From NCBI RefSeq assembly GCF_002797555.1, contig NZ_PGFA01000003.1, positions 558,001 through 622,000 of the forward strand: a DNA stretch of 64,000 nucleotides. The letters run 5' to 3'. The notes under the pieces were generated by a model that saw nothing but the letters and a program-made list of their open reading frames with translations, had not been told where the DNA came from and made no database searches. The position numbers and the translations under genes are program-made. This DNA is from Hymenobacter chitinivorans DSM 11115. GTDB lineage: Bacteria > Bacteroidota > Bacteroidia > Cytophagales > Hymenobacteraceae. Shown here piece after piece: positions 32,152 to 39,480 of this stretch (positions within the stretch are counted from its first letter, which is position 1; the number at the start of each line of letters is the position of its first letter).

Positions 32152-33573
32152 TTATGGCACTATGGTTTCTAGCGGTATAGGCGCTAATTCAGGCTTTGTT
32201 TCATAGAGTGCCTTATCTACGTTACATATCACCTTGCGCATGATTGAATTTACGTCAGCGTTTCTCACCACGTTATATATATGTTCAAGCTCATTAATTA
32301 TAAGTGTTTTATTATTTTGAATAAATGATTCGTCTAGATGTGAAATAGCTTCTATTGCTCTTTTTGAATGAACTTTGTATATTTCTTCCGGGAGATATTG
32401 TTTGGATCTTAATGTATTTAAGCATATAGTTCTTGCTATTTTTTGTTCGGTGTTCTTCGATCCTGAACTTAATACTGTTTTAACTTGGTTGATAAGTTGA
32501 TATACGTCTTCTGAAGATGTGAAGCAATGTTTTACCTCTTCAATAATTGCTCCTTGTTTCGTGTATTCGGATTTTTCTAATCTCTCCAATATTCTGTCCT
32601 TAGTAGCGGGAATTACGTTCCTGTCATCTATACTTTCAAGTAATTGCTTTGCTTGTGTGAGGGATAAATCAGCCTTGTTTATAAAAAAATATAAAGGGCT
32701 ATATTGACCTCGATGATAGAGCAATTGCTGTAGCATTAATACTGGATGCTCACAAACGCCTGAAAAGAATGATTCATAAATTTCTGTCTCTTTAGTTAAA
32801 GTTAGGATATGCTTTTCTATTAAGTCATTACCATCCTCTAGTTCTATTTCTAACTCTCCCCTAATCGTATACGCTGCTGCTCCTTCCTCATCCACAATTT
32901 TACCTTTTTTGATAATATTTAATCCTTTTAAAGCTTCATAACTTAATACAGCCTTTATGTTATCATTGTTTATTAAGTCTACCTGTCCGCTTTCGGTATT
33001 AAGTAGCGCTAATCTGTCAGCGCCGATATCAGCGACTTTCTGCATAGCCTTTAAAGTCTTATCTAGTTTTCTATTTACTTCCTCTTCTAAAATTCGTCGC
33101 AAGTCTGCCGCTTCAATTTTAGTTGTCTGGGCAGAATATCGAAAATAAATTTCGCCTCTAACTACACCTTCTGCATTAACCTTCATTATAACAGGCTTGG
33201 ATTGAGCTTCGGATACATATAAGAATCCTACGACTTTATTGAGAAACTTTCCCGTAAAAAAGAAGTAATCTAATGAGCCATCAAGGCCTAGACGTATTGG
33301 TGATGCGAAATATCTATTATCAAGGTTTTCATACTCAGGTTTTATGCCAACAAGTTCTCTTGTTTTATTTTCTATGCCGAATAAAATCATTCCTCCTTTG
33401 TTATTGGCTAAACCTGATATTGTAGTTAGATATGATTTATCAACTTCCTCACTTCTAGTGTGGAGGCTTTTTTTAAACTCTATAGATGAGTTTTCTTCCC
33501 ATTTAGTTCGAAGAAATTCTCCACTAACATCTAATGATTTTTCAAAGTCAATAAGTATTTGCTCTGAGTTCAT
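32152..33573 (-). CDS. AlbA_2 / Schlafen-like ATP-binding protein, AT-rich
   Basis: The 473-residue protein has an AlbA_2 domain at about residues 20-165: WEENSSIEFKKSLHTRS, then ISGLANNKGGMILFGIENKTRELVG and a later RYSAQTTKIEAADLRRIL. AlbA_2 domains occur in Schlafen-like proteins and in bacterial regulators and defence proteins. The C-terminal 300 residues are mostly helical and unrecognised. No membrane segment. The gene is AT-rich and probably horizontally acquired with the HEPN-like gene. It could be a stand-alone regulator, but the pairing suggests antiviral defence. Confidence 0.75.
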   Translation of the reverse strand: MNSEQILIDFEKSLDVSGEFLRTKWEENSSIEFKKSLHTRSEEVDKSYLTTISGLANNKGGMILFGIENKTRELVGIKPEYENLDNRYFASPIRLGLDGSLDYFFFTGKFLNKVVGFLYVSEAQSKPVIMKVNAEGVVRGEIYFRYSAQTTKIEAADLRRILEEEVNRKLDKTLKAMQKVADIGADRLALLNTESGQVDLINNDNIKAVLSYEALKGLNIIKKGKIVDEEGAAAYTIRGELEIELEDGNDLIEKHILTLTKETEIYESFFSGVCEHPVLMLQQLLYHRGQYSPLYFFINKADLSLTQAKQLLESIDDRNVIPATKDRILERLEKSEYTKQGAIIEEVKHCFTSSEDVYQLINQVKTVLSSGSKNTEQKIARTICLNTLRSKQYLPEEIYKVHSKRAIEAISHLDESFIQNNKTLIINELEHIYNVVRNADVNSIMRKVICNVDKALYETKPELAPIPLETIVP

Positions 33574-33922
33574 TCGGTGTGACTTTGGAATATAGCGTGA
33601 ATTGATTATTTAGTCTGCTATAACTACCTGTATAGCATTAGATAACGAAGCTACATTTTTGTGCTGGGCTAACCATATACAGGGTAAATTCTTCCTAAAA
33701 AAGCCGCCCACCCATCCAGAAGTCCCTAGCGGCTTAGAGCTACTACAGCAACGGGACTAGGTATGTATGGTGATGTGGCACTCGGCGAGGCTATTTCAAG
33801 CGACTATCCAATCAGAGTAACACAATCGAAAAAAAAACATCGATTGTGTCACTCAACCAACCGGCTGCTTACATTAGGTGCTCGGCGGTGGGGCAGGGGC
33901 TATTCTGCACGCGGCCAACCAT
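33574..33922. other. Island right flank, regulatory region
   Basis: A 349-base region where composition returns to GC-rich. It holds the promoter side of the AlbA_2 gene, an imperfect GCCGCC...AGCGGC hairpin near 33700, and the inverted repeat at 33817-33852 ahead of the XRE-like gene. No gene was seen. Confidence 0.5.
33817..33852. promoter_or_regulatory. Inverted-repeat operator candidate
   Basis: Arms 33817-33829 and 33840-33852 pair over 13 bp with one mismatch (core ACACAATCGA / TCGATTGTGT), separated by an A-rich 10-base spacer. It lies 70 bases before the ATG of the HTH gene, a typical position for autoregulation. Confidence 0.55.
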
Positions 33923-34549
33923 ATGCTACGTACTCCTACTTCTTTTTCCGAAGGCACCGCGGCCGACGTGCGGCGGCACTTTGCCCTTAGTCAGGTGGAG
34001 CTGGGGCGGTGGCTGGGTGTGAGTAGCATCCAGGTACGGGCCGTGGAGGCCGGGCGGCGCAACTTCTCGCCCCCAGCCGAAGCCCGGCTGCGGCGGCTCT
34101 CCGACCTGCTGCCCCCGCGGGGGCCGGAGCTACCCGCGCCCGAGGCTTTGCCGCCTTTGCCGCCGCGGGTGGCTCACTCGGCCAAGGAAGCCCGGGAGGC
34201 CGAGCTGCTTCGGCGGCGGGTGCGGCGCTGCCAGCATTTGGCCCGCCAGCTTTCCTTTCAGCTCGAAACCCTGGCTTTGCAGGATGAAGCGCTGCTGCGC
34301 CGCCGGCAGGGAGTGGCGGCCCTGCGCCTGGCCCTGGCTACCCCGCCCGCTGTGGCCGGTCCGGGCTATGACGCCGCTGAGGAAGAGGCCTGGCTGGTTC
34401 GTATCGAGGCCGATGTAGCGGCGCTGCCCCCACGGCCGGGGCCGCTGGCCCGGGCCCACCTGGCGCTGCGCCGCCAGCTGTTGCTGGATGAGGCCGCCGC
34501 CTTGCTTCTACTACTGGAGCCGGCGGCGGCGGTAGTGCCGACTCCTTAG
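33923..34549 (+). CDS. XRE-like HTH protein with Leu/Ala/Arg-rich helical tail
   Basis: With the ATG at 33923 (MLRTPTSF) the protein has 208 residues. Residues about 15-55 contain a helix-turn-helix like XRE/Cro (RRHFALSQVELGRWLGVSSIQVRAVEAGRRNF), followed by long Leu/Ala/Arg/Glu helices likely to dimerise. The DNA is very GC-rich. It follows an inverted repeat that could be its operator and precedes a large nested inverted repeat. It might regulate nearby accessory genes. Target genes unknown; an upstream in-frame ATG at 33878 gives residues without similarity. Confidence 0.7.
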   Translation: MLRTPTSFSEGTAADVRRHFALSQVELGRWLGVSSIQVRAVEAGRRNFSPPAEARLRRLSDLLPPRGPELPAPEALPPLPPRVAHSAKEAREAELLRRRVRRCQHLARQLSFQLETLALQDEALLRRRQGVAALRLALATPPAVAGPGYDAAEEEAWLVRIEADVAALPPRPGPLARAHLALRRQLLLDEAAALLLLLEPAAAVVPTP

Positions 34550-34571
34550 CTTAGTGGAGGTGCTGCCGGAC

Positions 34572-34689
34572 CAGTAGCGCGAACCTTAGCTTCGCAGACC
34601 TTCGGTTGTAGTTCGCGTGCCTGAACGACTAGCGTGCTATCGACTCCTAAACGGCGCGGGCTACGCGAACTACAAAGTTCGCGCTACTG
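34572..34689. repeat. Nested inverted repeats (GTAGCGCGAAC / TGTAGTTCGCG)
   Basis: Outer arms 34572-34584 and 34677-34689 are perfect over 13 bp; inner arms 34607-34618 and 34663-34674 are perfect over 12 bp. Sub-motifs GCGAAC and GTTCGCG recur within. This looks like a BIME-type or MITE-like extragenic element in a 296-base gap that otherwise appears empty. Confidence 0.8.
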
Positions 34690-34845
34690 TCGCTGAGCGG
34701 CTGTTGTTGATAATATTGTAAGGATTAAGAGAGTTTGAATATTTATTTTTAAAATATTGTAAATAATATATAATAAAAATGTAATGTTGGTAGGCGGCGG
34801 GGTGGTCCTGCCGTTCTTACTATCCATCCTTTTACCCCTTTAGTT

Positions 34846-35265
34846 ATGGCCATTGATGTAAAACTGCTGCTCACCCGTCCCCAGTGCGACGCGGTGACCA
34901 CCGAATTGGACAAGCGCATTCGGCGCCTCGACAATAAGGAGTCGAATTATGATTATCAGGACGAGGTCGGCAGTGAGCGGGCCACCGAGCTAAACGATGA
35001 GCTCAAGGGCCTCAACGTGCGCATTGCCAACCACGACAGCTACCTGGCTACCCTCACTGAGGGCAGTACCGAGTATGAGCGCACCGTCGATGAACGCCGG
35101 AAGGATGATGACCGGCGCGGCGACATCCTGGCCCAGCAGCGCAAGCGCGGCGGGGTGAAAGTGGTGCTGGGCCAAAGTGCCCTGAAGGAAACCCAAAGCC
35201 GCAGCACTTCCCTGGAAGAGGATAAGGCCGCCGTGGCCGCCCACCGCTCCACCTTGTCCGCGTAA
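34846..35265 (+). CDS. Small coiled-coil protein of unknown function
   Basis: The 139-residue protein is highly charged (Asp, Glu, Arg, Lys) and helical throughout, with heptad-like spacing in LNDELKGLNVRIANHDSYL and a C-terminal helix; no Cys beyond one and no signal peptide. Cytoplasmic location is likely. It is monocistronic with its own perfect terminator 23 bases after the stop. The region upstream is AT-rich. I do not recognise a family. Confidence 0.6.
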   Translation: MAIDVKLLLTRPQCDAVTTELDKRIRRLDNKESNYDYQDEVGSERATELNDELKGLNVRIANHDSYLATLTEGSTEYERTVDERRKDDDRRGDILAQQRKRGGVKVVLGQSALKETQSRSTSLEEDKAAVAAHRSTLSA

Positions 35266-35288
35266 CTAATTCGGGTAAGGACAATTAC

Positions 35289-35324
35289 AAAGCGGCCGGA
35301 GCTTAAGGTAGCTCCGGCCGCTTT
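35289..35324 (+). terminator. Terminator, 14-bp perfect stem
   Basis: Arms 35289-35302 and 35311-35324 (AAAGCGGCCGGAGC / GCTCCGGCCGCTTT) with an 8-base loop and T-run. Same sequence family as the hairpins at 29897, 30671, 35991 and 40653. Confidence 0.9.
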
Positions 35325-35423
35325 TTAGTGGGGGCGTACACCGGGCCGCGGCTATAACTTACGGCCTCGCTACACCTGCTCCCGAATGCCGTATCTTTAA
35401 CCTCCTCCCAGCATCGTTTCTGT

Positions 35424-35660
35424 ATGAACCTCGACGTCATCCTTTCCGACCCCGATATCCTGGGTGGTACCCCGGTATTCCAAGGTACCCGCGTACCCGT
35501 TGAAACGCTATTTATGCACCTGGAAAAAGGAGTGTCGGTAGCCGAGTTTCTCGACGACTTTCCTTCCGTGCGGCACGAGCAGGTAGTGCAGGTGCTGGCC
35601 ATAGCGGAAAAGCTGTTCTCTTCGCCCAACTTCCGGCAGCTCTATGAAAGTGCTGCTTGA
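35424..35660 (+). CDS. DUF433 antitoxin
   Basis: A 78-residue protein with the DUF433 signature VILSDPDILGGTPVFQGTRVPVETLFMHLEKG.SVAEFLDDFPSV, an HTH-like fold that acts as antitoxin to PIN-like partners. It overlaps the next gene by 17 bases (stop at 35658-35660, next ATG at 35644), a tight translational coupling typical of type II toxin-antitoxin modules. A TATCTTTA sequence about 35 bases upstream may be a -7 box. It likely autoregulates the pair. Confidence 0.92.
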   Translation: MNLDVILSDPDILGGTPVFQGTRVPVETLFMHLEKGVSVAEFLDDFPSVRHEQVVQVLAIAEKLFSSPNFRQLYESAA

Positions 35661-35967
35661 TGAAAACCTGCCCAAGCGCCTGAAGCAGGATTTCCCCGAG
35701 CACGAGTTCTTCACCGTACGTGACCAGCAATGGCAGGGCAAGAAAAATGGGGAGCTCCTGCGTGAAATGCTGGCCGCCGGCTTCCATGGGCTGGTAACCT
35801 TCGACAAAAACCTGCGCTACCAGCAAAACTTCAGCAAGTACCCGATTGCCGTCGTGCTGCTCAATGCCCCCGACAATACGTACCTGACTCTCCAACAGCT
35901 TGTGCCGCCGCTCCGGCACCTGCTCCAGCAACCCTTGCCGCCCGGTCCGCACATCGTTTCTCTGTAG
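35644..35967 (+). CDS. DUF5615 PIN-like toxin
   Basis: The 107-residue protein starts MKVLLDENLPKRLKQDF, the N-terminal acidic motif (D-E-N) of DUF5615/Mut7-C-like PIN folds, and has a second acidic cluster LVTFDKNLRYQQNFSKY and VVLLNAPDN. Such proteins are predicted metal-dependent RNases partnered with DUF433. The overlap with DUF433 sets the module. Its final 37 codons and terminator are duplicated at 30534-30710. The terminator at 35991 also faces the convergent gene. Confidence 0.9.
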   Translation: MKVLLDENLPKRLKQDFPEHEFFTVRDQQWQGKKNGELLREMLAAGFHGLVTFDKNLRYQQNFSKYPIAVVLLNAPDNTYLTLQQLVPPLRHLLQQPLPPGPHIVSL

Positions 35968-35990
35968 TTCTGCATCGTAAGGCAGTAATG

Positions 35991-36030
35991 CCACAGCGGC
36001 TGGAGCTACCCAACGCTTCGGCCGCTGTGG
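35991..36030. terminator. Bidirectional hairpin after the toxin gene
   Basis: Arms of 10 bp, CCACAGCGGC and GCCGCTGTGG (35991-36000 with 36021-36030), extended by TGGAGC/GCTTCG with mismatches. It lies between the toxin and the convergent membrane-protein gene. Confidence 0.75.
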
Positions 36031-36054
36031 CGTGTTGGAGTAAGTAAAGTGCCG

Positions 36055-36624
36055 CTAGGCCAGCAGCCAGAACCGCCAGCCGTTCCAGTAGCGGCTGTAG
36101 TGCTGCTTGAAACGCTCGAACTCGGCGGGCCGGGGCAGGTGGTGGCTGCGGGCGTGGGCCGCGTAGGCGGCGCGGTCGGCAAACAGTTGGTGGTGCTTGG
36201 AGGCTAGGTAGTAGACCACGAAGGTGCTGTCGGGACCCAGGGCGACGCACAGCACTCCGTCGTGCACCTGGTAGGCCAGCACCTCCGGGTTATCGGCATT
36301 ATCGGTCAGGTGCGCGAGGGGCTCGAAGTAGGCTTGCACGCCATTTAGCTCTTCCATGGCCTCTCCGTGGCCCAGCGGGATGCGGGCGTAGTCGCCCAGG
36401 CCGTGGTTGCCCCAGTAGGTCAGGGAAAAGCCGAACAAGGCCAGAGATACCAGAAACCCGCTGGCCCACCAGAAGCGCTTGCCGTGGCGGCTGGCCCGCA
36501 CCAGGGGGTGGGCCGGGTCGCGGGGGGCGTACCAACGCACCAGTTTCAGCAGCAGCGTGGCAACCACCGAGGCTTGAATGGCAATCTTGCAGAAGGTAAA
36601 GATTAGGTGCAATAGCGTTTCCAT
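36055..36624 (-). CDS. Two-segment membrane protein of unknown function
   Basis: A 189-residue protein with membrane segments at about 10-30 and 50-70 separated by a basic cytoplasmic loop, then a soluble domain of about 115 residues with strands VLAYQVHDGVLCVALGPDSTFVVYYLA and a basic helix near the end. There is no family I can name and no catalytic motif. It converges with the toxin gene. Ordinary GC-rich composition and length suggest a resident gene. Confidence 0.65.
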   Translation of the reverse strand: METLLHLIFTFCKIAIQASVVATLLLKLVRWYAPRDPAHPLVRASRHGKRFWWASGFLVSLALFGFSLTYWGNHGLGDYARIPLGHGEAMEELNGVQAYFEPLAHLTDNADNPEVLAYQVHDGVLCVALGPDSTFVVYYLASKHHQLFADRAAYAAHARSHHLPRPAEFERFKQHYSRYWNGWRFWLLA

Positions 36625-36790
36625 GGCCGTAAAGCTAGGGGGACCAGGAATAACCAGCTTGGGCGGCCGGTAAGTTAGCAGCCGGCCCGCGTAGTAGTAC
36701 GGGAGGGTGGGCAGGGAGGCAGCGGCACGTATTCCTTGCTTATTTTACCGTCCGGCCAGTCTAATCAGTGCCTGAGCTGTTGTCTTTGCC

Positions 36791-37675
36791 ATGAGTGAGT
36801 TGATTCCCACCTACCAATTGCAGGCCTTTGCCACCCCCGCCGGCGAGTCGGACCCGGCCGTGTACTTCCCCGACTACGGCGGGGTGAAGCCCACCATCCC
36901 CCTGCACCAGCCCTACCGGGGCGACTACTACAAGATCAGCCTCTGTCTGCGGGGCCGGGCCGAGCTCAAGGTGAATCTGGCGCCCTTCGTCGTGACGCCG
37001 GGCTGCCTGGTGCTGGCCACCCCCGACGTTATCAAGGAGTGGGGCCGGGTGAGTGAGGACTACGAAACGCTGTCCGTCTTTTTCACCCGCGACTTTATCA
37101 GCACCCACCACGCGGCCACCGGCAAGCTGCACTTTCTGGTGGCCCCGCCCACCCCCGTGCTGTCCCTGGCTTCGGCCGAGGCGGCCGGTATTGCGGCCTC
37201 GTTCCGGTTTTTGCAGCAGAAATACGCCGCCGCCAGCCCCCAGCGCGACAATATCGTGAAGAGCATCCTCGGCGGGCTGCTCTACGAAATCGGGGCCCTC
37301 TACGAGCAGCCCGCCGGGTCGGGCCAGCATCATAGCTCTAACCCGGGTCAGAGTCGGGCCCGGCAGCTGGCCGCCGGTTTCCGGCAGCTGCTCCAAACCC
37401 ACTGCGGCACGGAGCGTAGCGTGCAGTTTTACGCCGCCGCGCTCTGCATTACGCCCAAGCACCTCACCGAGCTGGTCAAGGACGCCACCGGCCGCACCGC
37501 CAGCGAGTGGATAGCCGAGGCCGTGGCCCTGGAGGCCAAGGCCCTGCTGCAAAACCCCGCCCTGACCGTGGCCCAGGTGGCCCAGGGCCTGCAGTTTACC
37601 GACCAGTTTGCCTTCAGCCGGTTCTTCAAGCGCAGCACCGGCCTCTCGCCCACGGCCTACCGGCAGGCGGGCTAG
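36791..37675 (+). CDS. AraC-family transcriptional regulator
   Basis: The 294-residue protein has an N-terminal cupin-like sensor domain (about 30-150) and a C-terminal AraC double helix-turn-helix: YAAALCITPKHLTELVKDATGRTASEWI and then LTVAQVAQGLQFTDQFAFSRFFKRSTGLSPTAYR. Members activate or repress adjacent metabolic genes in response to small ligands. The NmrA-like oxidoreductase gene starts 153 bases downstream on the same strand and is a likely target or operon partner; AraC-oxidoreductase pairs are common. Confidence 0.94.
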   Translation: MSELIPTYQLQAFATPAGESDPAVYFPDYGGVKPTIPLHQPYRGDYYKISLCLRGRAELKVNLAPFVVTPGCLVLATPDVIKEWGRVSEDYETLSVFFTRDFISTHHAATGKLHFLVAPPTPVLSLASAEAAGIAASFRFLQQKYAAASPQRDNIVKSILGGLLYEIGALYEQPAGSGQHHSSNPGQSRARQLAAGFRQLLQTHCGTERSVQFYAAALCITPKHLTELVKDATGRTASEWIAEAVALEAKALLQNPALTVAQVAQGLQFTDQFAFSRFFKRSTGLSPTAYRQAG

Positions 37676-37827
37676 GCTGCGGCACCGCCTTTTAGCCACA
37701 GTTTGCCGCCCTCCGGCCATTCCCGGGCCGGGCCTTGGCGCCGACTTTTGTAGTCGCCTCCCGGGCCTGGTTGCCCTGGGCAGAAGGGCCGCGGGCGGTT
37801 TTCCTGTTCACGCTAATCCTGAAGACG

Positions 37828-38688
37828 ATGATTTTAGTAACCGGCGCCACGGGCCACTTAGGCCGGGCCGTACTCGACACGCTGCTGCAACACACCGCGG
37901 CCCACCAACTAGCGGCCCTGGTGCGTGACCCGGCCAAAGCCACCGACCTGCAGGCCCGGGGCGTGAGCCTGCGGGTGGGCAGCTACACCGACCCCGCTTC
38001 CCTGGCCGCGGCCATGCCCGGCATCGACACGGTGCTGCTCATCTCCGGCGGGGGCGACGACGACGGCCTGCAGCAGCACCAGAACGTCATCGACGCGGCC
38101 CGGCAGGCGGGGGTGCGCCGGGTGGCCTACACCAGCCGGGCCCTGCAAGACCCCGGCACGCTGGCCAACGAGCTGATGGTGCGCCACTTTCAGACCGAAG
38201 ACTACCTCAAAGCCAGCGGCCTGGGCTACATCCTCTTTCGCAACATTCTCTACATGGACACGCTGCCACTCTTTACCGGCCCCACGGTGCTGGAAACGGG
38301 TATCAACCTGCCCGGCGGCGAGGGCCAGGTAAGCTACGCCCTCCGCAGCGAAATGGGAGAGGCCATTGCCAACGTGCTACTCCAGGACTTCACCGACAGC
38401 CGCATCTACCACTTTACCGGCGCGGCGGCTTACTCCTTTCACGACGTAGCGGCGGCCCTGGCCCTGGCCTCGGGCCGGCCGGTCGTCTACCACGACGTGG
38501 CCCCGGAAGTGCTGGCCGCCCGCATGCGGGAGCGGGGCGTCCCCGAGGTAGCCATCGGGCGCACCATCGGCTTCATGACCGACATCAAGCACGGGCAGGA
38601 AAGCCTGGTCAGCTCCGACCTGGCCGCCGCCCTGGGCCGGCAGCCCACCGGCCTGTTGGAGGGCATAAAGCAGCTCTACCAGCTGTAG
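37828..38688 (+). CDS. NmrA-like NAD(P)-binding oxidoreductase
   Basis: With the ATG at 37828 (MILVTGATGHLGRAV) the protein has 286 residues, the size of QOR2/YtfG-type NAD(P)H:quinone oxidoreductases in the atypical short-chain dehydrogenase group. Seen: Rossmann motif TGATGHLG at the N-terminus, the strand LAALVRDPAKA, VLLISGG, and a helix beginning NVIDAARQAGVRRVAYTS. The classic YxxxK active site is absent, as in this subgroup. It may reduce quinones or sense NADPH/NADP. It follows the AraC regulator and precedes an intergenic inverted repeat. Confidence 0.9.
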   Translation: MILVTGATGHLGRAVLDTLLQHTAAHQLAALVRDPAKATDLQARGVSLRVGSYTDPASLAAAMPGIDTVLLISGGGDDDGLQQHQNVIDAARQAGVRRVAYTSRALQDPGTLANELMVRHFQTEDYLKASGLGYILFRNILYMDTLPLFTGPTVLETGINLPGGEGQVSYALRSEMGEAIANVLLQDFTDSRIYHFTGAAAYSFHDVAAALALASGRPVVYHDVAPEVLAARMRERGVPEVAIGRTIGFMTDIKHGQESLVSSDLAAALGRQPTGLLEGIKQLYQL

Positions 38689-38712
38689 CCGGGCGGGGTA
38701 TCCCATATTTTC

Positions 38713-38879
38713 TTGTCCTGCTGAGGCGCAGCCGAAGGACCTTCCTCGCCTTAGTGACAAGCTCTATTCAACGTGACAAAGCCCTTTCCTGCCGGCGCGG
38801 GAAAGGGCTTTTGTATGGTAGCAATTAGCGGTAGTGGGGTAGGCGAGGAAGGTCCTTCGCTCTGCTCAGGAGGACAGAT
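38713..38879. repeat. Intergenic inverted repeat pair (REP-like) around a terminator
   Basis: Arms 38713-38753 and 38839-38879 are inverted copies sharing AGGCGAGGAAGGTCCTTCG and a CAG-AGGACA segment. A terminator lies between them. The motif CTTCGG.TGCGCCTC also occurs inside the repeat at 26346-26441. Confidence 0.75.
38777..38812. terminator. Terminator between convergent genes
   Basis: A 13-bp stem (CAAAGCCCTTTCC with GGAAAGGGCTTTTG) around a CG-rich loop, with A- and T-rich outer edges, so it can serve both directions. Confidence 0.85.
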
Positions 38880-38909
38880 GGGAAAGAAGGCAGACTGAAA
38901 AGCGGCTGG

Positions 38910-39272
38910 CTACCACTCGCGCCACTCCGAGGCCAGGCCTTCGCCGTTGCCGTACTTGCTGGGGTCGAGGCCGGCGGCTACGCTGATATGGTAGGTCAGG
39001 TCGCAGAGGTCTTCCCGTTCCCCGGTTTCAATCATGCCCTGGTTGCGCACGTTGGTGGCCTCAATGGCGGTTTTGAACGCGGCTACTTTCTGGGCTTCGG
39101 GGGCGTGCTCACCCAGGGCAATAAGGTCGGTGATGAGGGTATCGAAGGCGTCCTGCATGGCGGCGCAGTTGGCGGGGGAGTAGCGCAGCATGCCCCGGTC
39201 GTAGTTTTTGCCCCAGCGCGGGAATGGGTAGCGGGCTTTGACGGCATGTAGTTGGTCGGCGTAGGTGCTCAT
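38910..39272 (-). CDS. Small conserved-looking protein of unknown function
   Basis: The 120-residue protein starts MSTYADQLHAVKARYPFPRWGKNYDRGML. It is soluble and mixed helical, with aromatic and Arg-rich N-terminus and a Gly/Tyr-rich tail ending in W. No metal-binding or catalytic motif is seen. Its codon use and composition match flanking core genes. It reads away from lepB across about 200 bases. Function unknown. Confidence 0.62.
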   Translation of the reverse strand: MSTYADQLHAVKARYPFPRWGKNYDRGMLRYSPANCAAMQDAFDTLITDLIALGEHAPEAQKVAAFKTAIEATNVRNQGMIETGEREDLCDLTYHISVAAGLDPSKYGNGEGLASEWREW

Positions 39273-39480
39273 GGCTAAGGGAATAAGATAAGGAGTAAGA
39301 CAAGGAACGCGGCCCGGTGCACACGAAGGGCCCGGCGGCCGGCGTTAAGCGCCAAGTATAGGTAATTAAATAGGTATTCCGGGTCTAATTCAGGTAATGC
39401 CCGGGGGCTAGGCAACGCCCCGGCTCCGGCCGTCATCTACGCTTGCCTACGCAACCCTTACTTCACCTTCGGCTTTCACT

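Noticed and set aside
30534..36034. Classical integrative element
   Set aside because: No integrase, transposase or tRNA gene was seen, so the region is described only as a patchwork accessory segment.
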